Below are positions 15,992-23,812 of a DNA stretch of 31,415 nucleotides, piece by piece (position 1 is the first letter of the stretch; every line of letters begins with the position of its first letter). The DNA is taken from the NCBI RefSeq assembly GCF_946479715.1, contig NZ_CAMLHF010000041.1:1-31415 (forward strand), written 5' to 3'. The position numbers and the translations under genes are program-made. Source of the stretch: an uncultured Pedobacter sp. Lineage in GTDB: Bacteria; Bacteroidota; Bacteroidia; Sphingobacteriales; Sphingobacteriaceae. Below the pieces are notes generated by a model, which worked only from the letters and a program-made list of their open reading frames with translations, was not told the DNA's origin and ran no database searches.

Positions 15992-17087
15992 GACTAATTA
16001 TATTCAAGAAGCATTTGCAAATGGACACTTATGCGGCGACGGGCCTTTTACATTAAGCTGTAACTCGCTTTTAGAGCAAATGACATTAAGTCAGAAGGTA
16101 TTAATTACCACTTCCTGCACACATGCAATCGAGATGGCCTCTATACTTGCTGAAATTAGCGTCGGTGATGAAGTGATTATGCCTTCATACACTTTTGTTT
16201 CTACTGCAAATCCATTCGTATTGAGAGGTGCGGTTGTTAAGTTTGTCGATATAGACCCTTTGACGATGAATATTGACGCAGACAGAATTGAGGAGGCCAT
16301 TACATCTAAAACTAGGGCAATTGTACCAGTTCATTATGCAGGTGTTTCATGTGACATGGACAAGATAATGGGTATTGCAGATTCCGCAAAGTTAAATGTA
16401 ATCGAAGACGCAGCTCAAGGTGTCATGGCAAGCTATAAAGGTATTCCCTTGGGAAGCATCGGAGATTTGGGCGCATTTAGTTTTCATGAAACTAAAAATT
16501 ACCACTGTGGTGAAGGGGGGGCGCTCCTAATAAATAATGAAAATTTTATTGAAAGAGCGGAAATTATAAGAGAAAAGGGTACGAACCGAAAAAGATTTTT
16601 GAGAGGGCAGGTAGATAAGTATTCCTGGGTTGATGTAGGTTCAAGCTATTTGCCAAGCGAGATGAATGCCGCATTTTTGTATGCCCAACTTCAAGCAAGA
16701 GATCTTATATATGAAGAAAGAATGCGGATTTGGAATAGGTATTTTAATGAACTGATAGATCTTCGTGATAACGAGCTTTTAGAATTGCCTTATATACCTG
16801 ATAATGTAATTCATAATGCTCATATGTTTTACATTAAATTGAAAAATGCAGAGGAAAGGTCAGCGTTAATTTCTTTTGGTAAAGAACATGGCGTTCTGAT
16901 GGTCTTTCACTATGTTCCTTTGCATAGCGCTGAAGCAGGACATAAATTTGGAGAATTTGTTGGTGAAGATAAATTCACAACTATTGAAAGTGAAAGATTA
17001 TTACGCCTACCGCTATATTACTCCCTAAGTGAAGATGAACAAAGTAAAGTAATAGAAATTATTCGGGCATTTTTTAAAAATAGATAA
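15954..17087 (+). CDS. wecE: dTDP-4-amino-4,6-dideoxygalactose transaminase (WecE/RffA type)
   Basis: A 377-residue DegT/DnrJ/EryC1/StrS-family PLP enzyme. It closely matches Escherichia coli RffA/WecE as I recall it, with shared blocks including GDEVIMPSYTFVSTAN, VIEDAAQGVM, GSIGDLGAFSFHETKNY (PLP-binding Lys181), IIREKGTNR and RGQVDKY. The expected reaction is transfer of an amino group from glutamate to dTDP-4-keto-6-deoxy-D-glucose, giving dTDP-Fuc4N. RmlA and RmlB, which make the substrate, are not in this window and are probably encoded elsewhere. The start ATG lies inside the wzy 3' end (38-nt overlap), and the stop overlaps the next start (TAATG). A G7 run (16515-16521) lies just after Lys181. 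Confidence 0.93.
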   Translation: MIKFNKPTVLGTETNYIQEAFANGHLCGDGPFTLSCNSLLEQMTLSQKVLITTSCTHAIEMASILAEISVGDEVIMPSYTFVSTANPFVLRGAVVKFVDIDPLTMNIDADRIEEAITSKTRAIVPVHYAGVSCDMDKIMGIADSAKLNVIEDAAQGVMASYKGIPLGSIGDLGAFSFHETKNYHCGEGGALLINNENFIERAEIIREKGTNRKRFLRGQVDKYSWVDVGSSYLPSEMNAAFLYAQLQARDLIYEERMRIWNRYFNELIDLRDNELLELPYIPDNVIHNAHMFYIKLKNAEERSALISFGKEHGVLMVFHYVPLHSAEAGHKFGEFVGEDKFTTIESERLLRLPLYYSLSEDEQSKVIEIIRAFFKNR

Positions 17088-18226
17088 TGGTATTCGAAAA
17101 TATTGTTTGTTTTCCAAGTATTGAATGGTCCCATAATTGGGAAAGACAACAGGAATTGATTAGCCGCTTAGCCGTTCATTATAATAAAAGCCCTATCCAT
17201 ATCTTTGAACCTCTAGGCTTAATTAATCACAATTTAATCTCCCTAACAGAAAAGATTAGAAAGAGGTTTGTGGAAAGGTCTGAGATTGGCTCGGTCTATA
17301 ATAACAAGAAAACGCAAAATATGCATTTTCATACTCTAAATTTTGTGCCTTTTCATTATAATTCAGTAGTTGATTCTTTTAATTATAGTTTGTTAAAAAA
17401 TATAATTGATACAAGGGAGTCTTTAGTTTGGGCAACCTATTTAAATGGATTTACATTAAAAGCGTTTAAAAATGGAAAATTCAGAGTATTGGATCTTGCA
17501 ACACGACGTCAGGTCAGCAATGAAATATCAGAGAAAGCAAAAAAAATCGAAATAGAAGGAGTTAAGGTTGCTGATCTAGTTTTTGTAGACAATTATAACA
17601 CCTATTTAGACTACGAAAAGTATGCAAAGAAAATAATATATCTTCCACAAGGTGTCGATGAAAAGGTATTTGTCGCGAATAATCTAGCGGAAGAGTATAT
17701 TCACTTAAAGCAAAGTGGGAAAAAGATTATTGGGTATTGTGGGACACTACATAAATTCATCGATTATGATCTTATGACTGAGGTAATAAAAGATTTTCCT
17801 CAACATCTTTTTATGTTTGTAGGAAATATTTTAGATCAAAGAGCAAAGCAATTACTAAACTTAAGTAATGTTATATTTACCGGACAAAAAGATCACTCCG
17901 TCTTGGGCGAATACTATAGGTTGTTTGACGTTGGATTAATTCCGTATACAATTGAGCCATATACAACAGGGGTTTTCCCAACAAAATTTTTCGAATATAT
18001 TATAAACGATGTCCCCGTAGTATCGTCACCTCTACCAGACTTATTGCGGTTTAACAATCTCGAGTTTTTGTTAATTTATAGCTCAAAGAATGAGTTTAAC
18101 CAATGTATTGAAAAATCTCTAAGTACTAACTTTGAAACCTACAAACCGGAAATGCGTAAATTTACTCTTGAAAATACCTGGACTAAAAGATTTGATAGTA
18201 TACTATTTGAATTTGATAAATTATAA
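17087..18226 (+). CDS. Glycosyltransferase, GT-B fold (TuaH-like)
   Basis: A 379-residue predicted glycosyltransferase. The N-terminal part (SIEWSHNWERQQELISRLA) and the middle motif LPQGVDEKVF, followed by IIGYCGTLHKFIDYDL, resemble the GT1/GT4-like transferases annotated as TuaH or WcaI type. FPTKFFEYIINDVPVVSSPLPD is the expected donor-binding region. Sugar and linkage are unknown. It starts in a TAATG overlap with the aminotransferase and ends 3 nt before the next glycosyltransferase, so it is tightly coupled within the operon. Confidence 0.82.
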   Translation: MVFENIVCFPSIEWSHNWERQQELISRLAVHYNKSPIHIFEPLGLINHNLISLTEKIRKRFVERSEIGSVYNNKKTQNMHFHTLNFVPFHYNSVVDSFNYSLLKNIIDTRESLVWATYLNGFTLKAFKNGKFRVLDLATRRQVSNEISEKAKKIEIEGVKVADLVFVDNYNTYLDYEKYAKKIIYLPQGVDEKVFVANNLAEEYIHLKQSGKKIIGYCGTLHKFIDYDLMTEVIKDFPQHLFMFVGNILDQRAKQLLNLSNVIFTGQKDHSVLGEYYRLFDVGLIPYTIEPYTTGVFPTKFFEYIINDVPVVSSPLPDLLRFNNLEFLLIYSSKNEFNQCIEKSLSTNFETYKPEMRKFTLENTWTKRFDSILFEFDKL

Positions 18227-18229
18227 TAT

Positions 18230-19276
18230 ATGAAAGTAGCCTTTCTTGTTACTTCTCTGGCAAATCTTGGGCCCACTGTTGCTACAATACGATTAATTAA
18301 ATCTCTAAATAAAGACGTTGAAGGAGAGCTTTTTTATTTTAAAGAAAAGCCGGATATATCTTGCCCTATTAAAAGCCGCAAAATATCTTTGTTTGAAAAA
18401 ATTAATTTTGACGAATTTGATATAGTACACTCTACTGGTCTTCGCCCGGATATTTACTTGCTGAAAAATTATTCAAAAGTGAAAACCAAATCGATTACAT
18501 CTGTTCATTGCTATATAAAGGAAGACTTAGGGTTCTTGTATTCTAAATTTATTACGAGAATTGTTGTTCCTCTTTGGTATGCAGCATTAAAAAAGATGAA
18601 GCGGGTTGTCGTTTCTACTGAATATATGAGGAGCTATTATCAGAGGGAATTAGGTACTAACAATATTTCCAAAATCCCTTATGGTATAGATCCTTTGAAG
18701 GACATCCTAATTACCCATGAGGAAATTACTTTTTTTGAAAATTTAAGATCATCGTATTCCGTTCTTGGGAATGTTTCTCTTCTTATAAAGAGAAAGGGAC
18801 TGGAGCAGTTAATACCTTTATTGGTATCGAAGAAAGATCTAGCTGTGGTAATTGTTGGCGATGGAGAAGAGAGGGAAAACTTGATGAAATTAGCAAATGA
18901 AAATAATCTTCAAGACAGGTTCTTTATATTAGGATTTAAGGAAAATTCTTATAAGTATTACAAGTATTTTGATGCTTACGTTATGCCTTCAAGATCAGAA
19001 GGTTTTTCTTTGGCTACATTGGAAGCTTTTTATCTCAATTTGCCTGTGATCTCTACAAGGCTGCCTTATTATGAGGAGTTTTTTAAGGATGATGAAATAT
19101 GTTTTTTTGAATTGGATAATTCTAACTCTCTCATTAAGGCAGCGGTAAAGGCAATAGAGAATAAGGATCAAATTGTCTCTAATGCAAATAAGGTATTTGA
19201 ATCTAATTTTACTTTGGATTCTCTTCGAGGTAAGCATCTGGACTTGTATAATTCAATTATAAACGACAAATGTTAG
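18230..19276 (+). CDS. Glycosyltransferase family 4
   Basis: A 348-residue GT4 enzyme. The N-terminus VAFLVTSLANLGPTVATIRLI has the GT-B first strand and loop, the donor domain shows VIVGDGEERENLMKLA and a strand/helix pair ending GFKEN, and the EX7E motif is visible as RSEGFSLATLEAF. It is presumably a cytoplasmic, membrane-associated retaining transferase for one repeat-unit sugar. The 3' end overlaps the GT2 gene by 7 nt (ATGTTAG), so the two are translationally coupled. Confidence 0.9.
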   Translation: MKVAFLVTSLANLGPTVATIRLIKSLNKDVEGELFYFKEKPDISCPIKSRKISLFEKINFDEFDIVHSTGLRPDIYLLKNYSKVKTKSITSVHCYIKEDLGFLYSKFITRIVVPLWYAALKKMKRVVVSTEYMRSYYQRELGTNNISKIPYGIDPLKDILITHEEITFFENLRSSYSVLGNVSLLIKRKGLEQLIPLLVSKKDLAVVIVGDGEERENLMKLANENNLQDRFFILGFKENSYKYYKYFDAYVMPSRSEGFSLATLEAFYLNLPVISTRLPYYEEFFKDDEICFFELDNSNSLIKAAVKAIENKDQIVSNANKVFESNFTLDSLRGKHLDLYNSIINDKC

Positions 19277-20103
19277 ATATAAAATTCTCAGTTTTATTGT
19301 CAGTCTATTATAGAGAGAATCCTGTTTTTTTGAGAGAGGCATTAAATTCTATCATTGATCAGAGCTTACCCCCAACAGAAATAGTATTGGTTAAAGATGG
19401 CCCATTAAATGAAGATTTGGAGCAAATCATTTTGGATTTTGAAAGTAAATATTGTGATACTTTGAAAGTCATCACACTATCTAAAAATGTTGGTTTGGGA
19501 AATGCATTAAAAATAGGTATGGATAATTGCTCTCATGAGTTGATAGCAAGGATGGATACGGATGACATTTCTCTGTTTTGTAGATTTAAAAAGCAAGTTG
19601 ACTTTTTGGTAAATAATCCTCAAATTTCAGTAGTTGGCTCTGTTATCGAGGAATTTAATGAAATCCCTGGTGATTTGGGAGTACTTAAGAGACTGCCAGA
19701 AGACAGTGATCAATTGGTTATCTATTCTAAACAGCGCAGTCCAGTTAACCATCCTTCCATTATGTTCAGGAAATCTGCTGTTTTGTCCTCTGGAGGCTAT
19801 AATGGAGATTTTAGATTATTTGAGGATTATAGCCTTTTTGCCAGAATGATTACAAAAGGATTTAAGTTTTATAATATTCAAGAGCCATTGCTATATTTTC
19901 GAATAGGAAATGGTATGGAAACAATCAAAAGAAGAAGTGGGTGGGGATATATGAGGAGCGAGGTTAGGTTTCTTAGTTTTGCCTATGGTATTGGGCATTT
20001 TAATACCCTTCAATACATTAAAGCGTTGTGTGTAAGAATTCCTATTAGGCTACTCCCTCCAATTATTGTTCTAAAAATCTACTCCATTTTTTTAAGAAAA
20101 TAG
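19270..20103 (+). CDS. Glycosyltransferase family 2
   Basis: A 277-residue inverting GT-A transferase. FSVLLSVYYRENPVFLREAL is the GT2 entry, VLVKDGP the nucleotide-binding loop, and ARMDTDDIS (Asp96, Asp98/99) the metal-binding DxD. The later FEDYSLFARM motif matches the catalytic-base ED(Y) region of WcaA/AmsE-like enzymes. The hydrophobic C-terminal tail may contact the membrane. It adds one sugar to the repeat unit; donor unknown. It is the last gene of the glycosyltransferase run, followed by an 86-nt gap containing a promoter-like element. Confidence 0.9.
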   Translation: MLDIKFSVLLSVYYRENPVFLREALNSIIDQSLPPTEIVLVKDGPLNEDLEQIILDFESKYCDTLKVITLSKNVGLGNALKIGMDNCSHELIARMDTDDISLFCRFKKQVDFLVNNPQISVVGSVIEEFNEIPGDLGVLKRLPEDSDQLVIYSKQRSPVNHPSIMFRKSAVLSSGGYNGDFRLFEDYSLFARMITKGFKFYNIQEPLLYFRIGNGMETIKRRSGWGYMRSEVRFLSFAYGIGHFNTLQYIKALCVRIPIRLLPPIIVLKIYSIFLRK

Positions 20104-20122
20104 AATATTATTTATGTTTCAA

Positions 20123-20151
20123 TTGATTTGAAATTATTTTATGTAAATTTG
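20123..20151 (+). promoter_or_regulatory. Promoter-like element before the WecA-like gene
   Basis: TTG (20123-20125), an 18-nt spacer and TAAATTTG (20144-20151) fit the TTG-N17-23-TAnnTTTG consensus, 38 nt before the ATG at 20190. It could drive the initiating transferase and the genes after it separately from the main promoter. Confidence 0.5.
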
Positions 20152-20189
20152 GCCTAATTATAGTTCTTGCTCTCACATAAACGCTATTT

Positions 20190-21335
20190 ATGCTTTTCAC
20201 CCTTATTTATCTTACAAGTCTTTTGGTCGTAGCTTTTGCTATTCCACCTATCATAACTGTTTCACTAAGAAAACGGTTATTTGATGATCCAAATGAGTCT
20301 AGAAAGATCCATAAACGCATTATTCCAAACTTTGGTGGTGTGGCAATTTTTACAGGATTTCTTTTTTCCTGTTCAATATTCATACCATCCAACATATTAC
20401 CGGAAGCTAATGTTTTAATGGGTGCAGGACTTGTACTATTTATGATCGGGTTAAAAGATGATATTATAGGTTTAGGTCCGGGTATCAAATTTGTTGCACA
20501 GTTCGCAAGTGCTTTTATTGTAGCGATGGTCGCAAACATAAGGATAACGGACTTGCATGGAGTGTTTGGAGTTTATGATTTGCCATACTATGCAAGTATA
20601 ACTTTAACAGTCTTTTTTATTGTAGGTATTGTCAATGCTTTTAATCTAATTGACGGTATTGATGGGCTTGCTGGATCGATCGGGTTAATTCTGAGCGTAG
20701 CATTTGGAGTGCTTTTTTATAAATCGGGTGATTTGGGATGGGCTTACCTGGCAACTGGTTTAGCTGGAGCATTATTAGGCTTTCTATTTTTTAATGTAAC
20801 CCCAGCAAGGATTTTTATGGGAGACTCTGGGTCTTTGTTACTGGGATTTATTGCAGCTGTTTTAAGCATCAAGTTTATGACGATAAGTCTTTCCGAAAAT
20901 GTTATGGCTGGACCATTTGTAATTACTTCGGGAATGGGATTGGTCTCCGCAATTTTAATTATACCTGTTTTTGATACACTACGTGTTTTTACACTAAGAA
21001 TAATGCGTGGTACATCTCCATTTACTGCAGATAGCAATCACATTCACCATCGCTTACTCTCATTGGGTTTAAGCCATGTACAGGCTACATTGGTTTTGAG
21101 TTCAGTGAATGTAGTCTTTATTATTACGGCTCTCTCATTGCAAAATCTAGGTGATGCACAGCTGATTTCTTTGATACTGCTGTTGATGTTAAGCTTAAAT
21201 GGTATCTTAAGCTTATGTATAAATATTGTTAGAAAGAAAGCCCGTCAGTTAACTACTTCAGTTGATGTAGTTAAAATGGCCAAATCTGAAAAAAGCTTTG
21301 CTGAACGAGTGCTTGAGAAAATCTCAGAAAATTAA
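20190..21335 (+). CDS. Undecaprenyl-phosphate HexNAc-1-phosphate transferase (WecA/TagO-like)
   Basis: A 381-residue polytopic enzyme of the polyprenyl-phosphate N-acetylhexosamine-1-phosphate transferase family (MraY/WecA). It starts repeat-unit assembly by moving HexNAc-1-P from the UDP-sugar to undecaprenyl phosphate. Visible motifs: Asp90-Asp91 in LKDDIIGLGP (Mg/prenyl-phosphate site), NLIDGIDGLAG (152-162), MGDSGS (210-215) and the cytoplasmic HIHH (284-287) typical of WecA-like members. About ten membrane helices are expected. The tail after about residue 345 is cytoplasmic and charged. The exact UDP-sugar (GlcNAc, or a derivative such as QuiNAc or FucNAc) is open. The gene has its own promoter-like element at 20123. 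Confidence 0.9.
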   Translation: MLFTLIYLTSLLVVAFAIPPIITVSLRKRLFDDPNESRKIHKRIIPNFGGVAIFTGFLFSCSIFIPSNILPEANVLMGAGLVLFMIGLKDDIIGLGPGIKFVAQFASAFIVAMVANIRITDLHGVFGVYDLPYYASITLTVFFIVGIVNAFNLIDGIDGLAGSIGLILSVAFGVLFYKSGDLGWAYLATGLAGALLGFLFFNVTPARIFMGDSGSLLLGFIAAVLSIKFMTISLSENVMAGPFVITSGMGLVSAILIIPVFDTLRVFTLRIMRGTSPFTADSNHIHHRLLSLGLSHVQATLVLSSVNVVFIITALSLQNLGDAQLISLILLLMLSLNGILSLCINIVRKKARQLTTSVDVVKMAKSEKSFAERVLEKISEN

Positions 21336-21351
21336 ACTCCTTCTTTATTAA

Positions 21352-21462
21352 AACGGTAAGTTTGCGGTTCAAGAACAGGGATTATTGTGTTTTGCAAAAC
21401 ACGGCATTAAAGTTGTGTGCATAGAATCCGATGAATACCTGTATGAAGAAAAAGCTATTTAA
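21352..21462 (+). pseudogene. Orphan reading frame before the lipoprotein gene, possible remnant
   Basis: Open for 36 codons and ending in a TAA that overlaps the lipoprotein ATG as TAATG. The translated text looks protein-like (CFAKHGIKVVCIESDEYL), but the frame holds no ATG; only TTG (21385) and GTG codons could start it, and a stop lies just before at 21349. It may be the 3' end of a gene whose 5' part was lost, a non-ATG leader peptide, or chance. A TAAGTTTG -7-like element lies at 21357-21364. Confidence 0.3.
21387..21402. promoter_or_regulatory. Perfect 16-bp palindrome, possible operator
   Basis: GTGTTTTGCAAAACAC is a perfect dyad with no spacer, which suits a dimeric DNA-binding protein better than an RNA hairpin. 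It lies 23 nt downstream of a TAAGTTTG -7-like element (21357-21364) and 59 nt before the lipoprotein start. No regulator gene lies nearby to match to it. Confidence 0.3.
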
Positions 21463-22115
21463 TGAATAAATGTCTATTATTTTTTTTGTGTGTGATCTTG
21501 TTTGGATCCTGCGCAAAGGACTATCGCAACCAGGCTGAAGTCTACAGTAATGATTTTGAACAAAATAACCTGACCGGCATTTCTGGTGGAGAAATTGAAA
21601 CGTTCAACAACTCTAAAGTATTGGGTAGATACAATAATAGCGGGTTTGAGCTATCGTTAAACAATTTACCCGAACATGATATGGTTGAGATTTCTTTTGA
21701 TCTGTATATCCATGATGCCTGGGATGGGAATAAAGAAGGCGAAGACGGCATACTCGACGGGCCTGATTTGTGGGAGATGATGCTCGATGGAAAGAGTTAC
21801 ATCAAAACAACGTTCTCTAATGTGCCTTGCGGAACGGGTACTTTTTGTGAGCCTCAGTCTTACCCGCATAATTATCCAAATAACAATAACAATCCTAAAA
21901 CCGGTGCGGCTAATAGAAATCTTCCTGGAGTTTGTAATATGGCAGGCGTAGTGGGGGGAACATCATTGTATAAAATTGTTAAGCAAATCAAACACTCCGA
22001 TCAACAATTAGTCCTCAAATGTATTGATCAGTTAAAGCAAAGTAATGCTCCTGATCCTAAGTGCGACGAAAGCTGGTCGGTTGATAATATTAAAATTAAA
22101 GCAATCAGGTTATGA
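21462..22115 (+). CDS. Lipoprotein linked to Wzi homologue, lectin-like appearance
   Basis: A 217-residue lipoprotein: short basic start, hydrophobic core and lipobox LFGSC with Cys17. The body looks like a beta-sandwich, with VEISFDLYIHDAWDGN, GPDLWEMMLDG and KTTFSNVPC reminiscent of concanavalin/LamG-type folds; this is a visual impression only. Five further cysteines (PCGTGTFC, GVC, LKC and PKC) could form disulfides, and an Asn-rich turn lies near QSYPHNYPNNNNN. The stop overlaps the first Wzi start by 4 nt (ATGA), so the two are translationally coupled and may act together at the outer membrane, for example in binding polysaccharide. I know no named family for it. Confidence 0.65.
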   Translation: MNKCLLFFLCVILFGSCAKDYRNQAEVYSNDFEQNNLTGISGGEIETFNNSKVLGRYNNSGFELSLNNLPEHDMVEISFDLYIHDAWDGNKEGEDGILDGPDLWEMMLDGKSYIKTTFSNVPCGTGTFCEPQSYPHNYPNNNNNPKTGAANRNLPGVCNMAGVVGGTSLYKIVKQIKHSDQQLVLKCIDQLKQSNAPDPKCDESWSVDNIKIKAIRL

Positions 22116-23800
22116 GATATTTAAAACTAACCGCCCTGATTTTATTAGCCGGGAGCTTTAATTTCAAATCAACGGCTCAATCTTTACCCGTAGGAACAGC
22201 TGGCGTAGAGGATTATTACAGACGTAGTCAGCTCCTCGGACAATTGGATTCCAGCGTTTCCTTTATGGTAAGGCCGGTGATGCCTAAATCAGCTTTTGGT
22301 AAAAAGGATGTGTTTTACCTGGAAGATGAAACACGGTATAATCTGCTCGACGCTGATCATACCTGGGGTTTGGATTCGGGCAAGTTTAAAGCCATGCTTT
22401 TGCCTTTAAGTATTCAAAATCAAATAAACACTCACCATCCTTATGGATGGAACGACGGGGTGATGGTTCCTGCAAAGGGCTTACAAACTGTTTTAAGTGC
22501 AGGGATTTATGCCGAATACGGCCCCCTTACCATTCAATTCAGACCTGAGGTGGTCTTGGCCGCAAATACTGGGTTTGATACCTTTGATAAAGATCATTAT
22601 GACGTAATTGCCGCCAGGTATTACGACTTTTATAACAATATAGACCTTCCAGCCAGGTTCGGAAATAGTGCCTACAATAGAGCTTATTGGGGCCAAAGTA
22701 GCATCAGGTTAAATTACAAAGCCCTATCATTCGGCCTTTCAACAGAGAACCTTTGGTGGGGACCCGGCATGCGTAGTTCTCTTCTGATGAGCAATACAGC
22801 CCCGGGCTTTAAGCATTTAACCTTAAATACCAGGAAACCGATCTCCACACCAATTGGATCTTTTGAAGGCCAATTAATTGCCGGGAGACTGGAGTCATCA
22901 GGTTTTGGAGTGCTTGAACCTGAACGTGAATATTTTTTTAATCCATTGTATGTTCCAAAAAGAAACGATTGGCGTTATTTGTCTGGACTGGTTGTTACCT
23001 ACCAACCCAAGTGGATTCCGGGGTTATTTTTAGGGGTAACCAGAACTGCTCAAACTTATAGTGATGACTTGAACAGCTTTGGCGATTATCTTCCTTTCTT
23101 CTCGAGGGTTAAAAGAGTAGTAGGAGATGAATCTCTGAATGAACGTGACGAGCACAGTTCCATATTTATGCGTTGGCTATGGCCAGAAGAGCATGCCGAA
23201 ATTTATTTCGAATATGGACACAGTAATTCAACGCAGGACCTGCGTGGTGCACTGCTTGAGCCACAACAATCCAGAGCCTATCTTTTTGGGCTTAGGAAAA
23301 TTCTTCCCTTCAACAAATCAAGGGATGAAAATATCATGATCAATGTGGAAGTTACCCAGATGCAGGAAACCTCACCTGATAAGATCAGAACAGCCAATAG
23401 CTGGTACCTTAGCAAAAGTATCCGGCATGGTTATACCAATCGGGGAGAAGTGCTTGGCGCAGGCATCGGGCCGGGCGGAAACTTGCAGTCATTAGACGTG
23501 AGCTGGTTTAAGGGATTAAAAAGAATAGGATTGCAATTGGAACGCTACGTTCACAATAATGATTTTTATTTTTATGCCTATGAGGATAGTGTTGATCCCA
23601 GAAGGCATTGGACTGACCTGAGCCTCGCGGCAAATGGGGAATGGAATTATAAGAATTTCATTTTCAATGCGAAATTGCAGGGGATAAAGTCCTTAAATTA
23701 TCAATGGTATTTGTTTCAGGGACCTGATGATCCGATTTGGGTAAATGGAAGAGATGCCTTTAACTTACAGGTTCAGGCAGGTGTTACCTATCGTTTTTAA
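22112..23800 (+). CDS. Capsule assembly Wzi family outer-membrane protein, copy A
   Basis: A 562-residue beta-barrel protein with a signal peptide (1-23, ending TAQ) and a C-terminal VTYRF, the outer-membrane insertion signal. Hallmarks shared with its neighbour include HPYGWNDG (109-116), WGQSSIRL (193-200), WWGPGM (215-220) with SLLMSNTAPGFKH, and YQPKWIPGLFLGVTR. Wzi proteins attach or organise capsule at the cell surface. Enterobacterial Wzi is shorter, but long Wzi-family members are normal in Bacteroidota. The start overlaps the lipoprotein stop by 4 nt; the second copy begins 12 nt after the stop. Confidence 0.88.
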   Translation: MRYLKLTALILLAGSFNFKSTAQSLPVGTAGVEDYYRRSQLLGQLDSSVSFMVRPVMPKSAFGKKDVFYLEDETRYNLLDADHTWGLDSGKFKAMLLPLSIQNQINTHHPYGWNDGVMVPAKGLQTVLSAGIYAEYGPLTIQFRPEVVLAANTGFDTFDKDHYDVIAARYYDFYNNIDLPARFGNSAYNRAYWGQSSIRLNYKALSFGLSTENLWWGPGMRSSLLMSNTAPGFKHLTLNTRKPISTPIGSFEGQLIAGRLESSGFGVLEPEREYFFNPLYVPKRNDWRYLSGLVVTYQPKWIPGLFLGVTRTAQTYSDDLNSFGDYLPFFSRVKRVVGDESLNERDEHSSIFMRWLWPEEHAEIYFEYGHSNSTQDLRGALLEPQQSRAYLFGLRKILPFNKSRDENIMINVEVTQMQETSPDKIRTANSWYLSKSIRHGYTNRGEVLGAGIGPGGNLQSLDVSWFKGLKRIGLQLERYVHNNDFYFYAYEDSVDPRRHWTDLSLAANGEWNYKNFIFNAKLQGIKSLNYQWYLFQGPDDPIWVNGRDAFNLQVQAGVTYRF

Positions 23801-23812
23801 TCAGGCATTACA

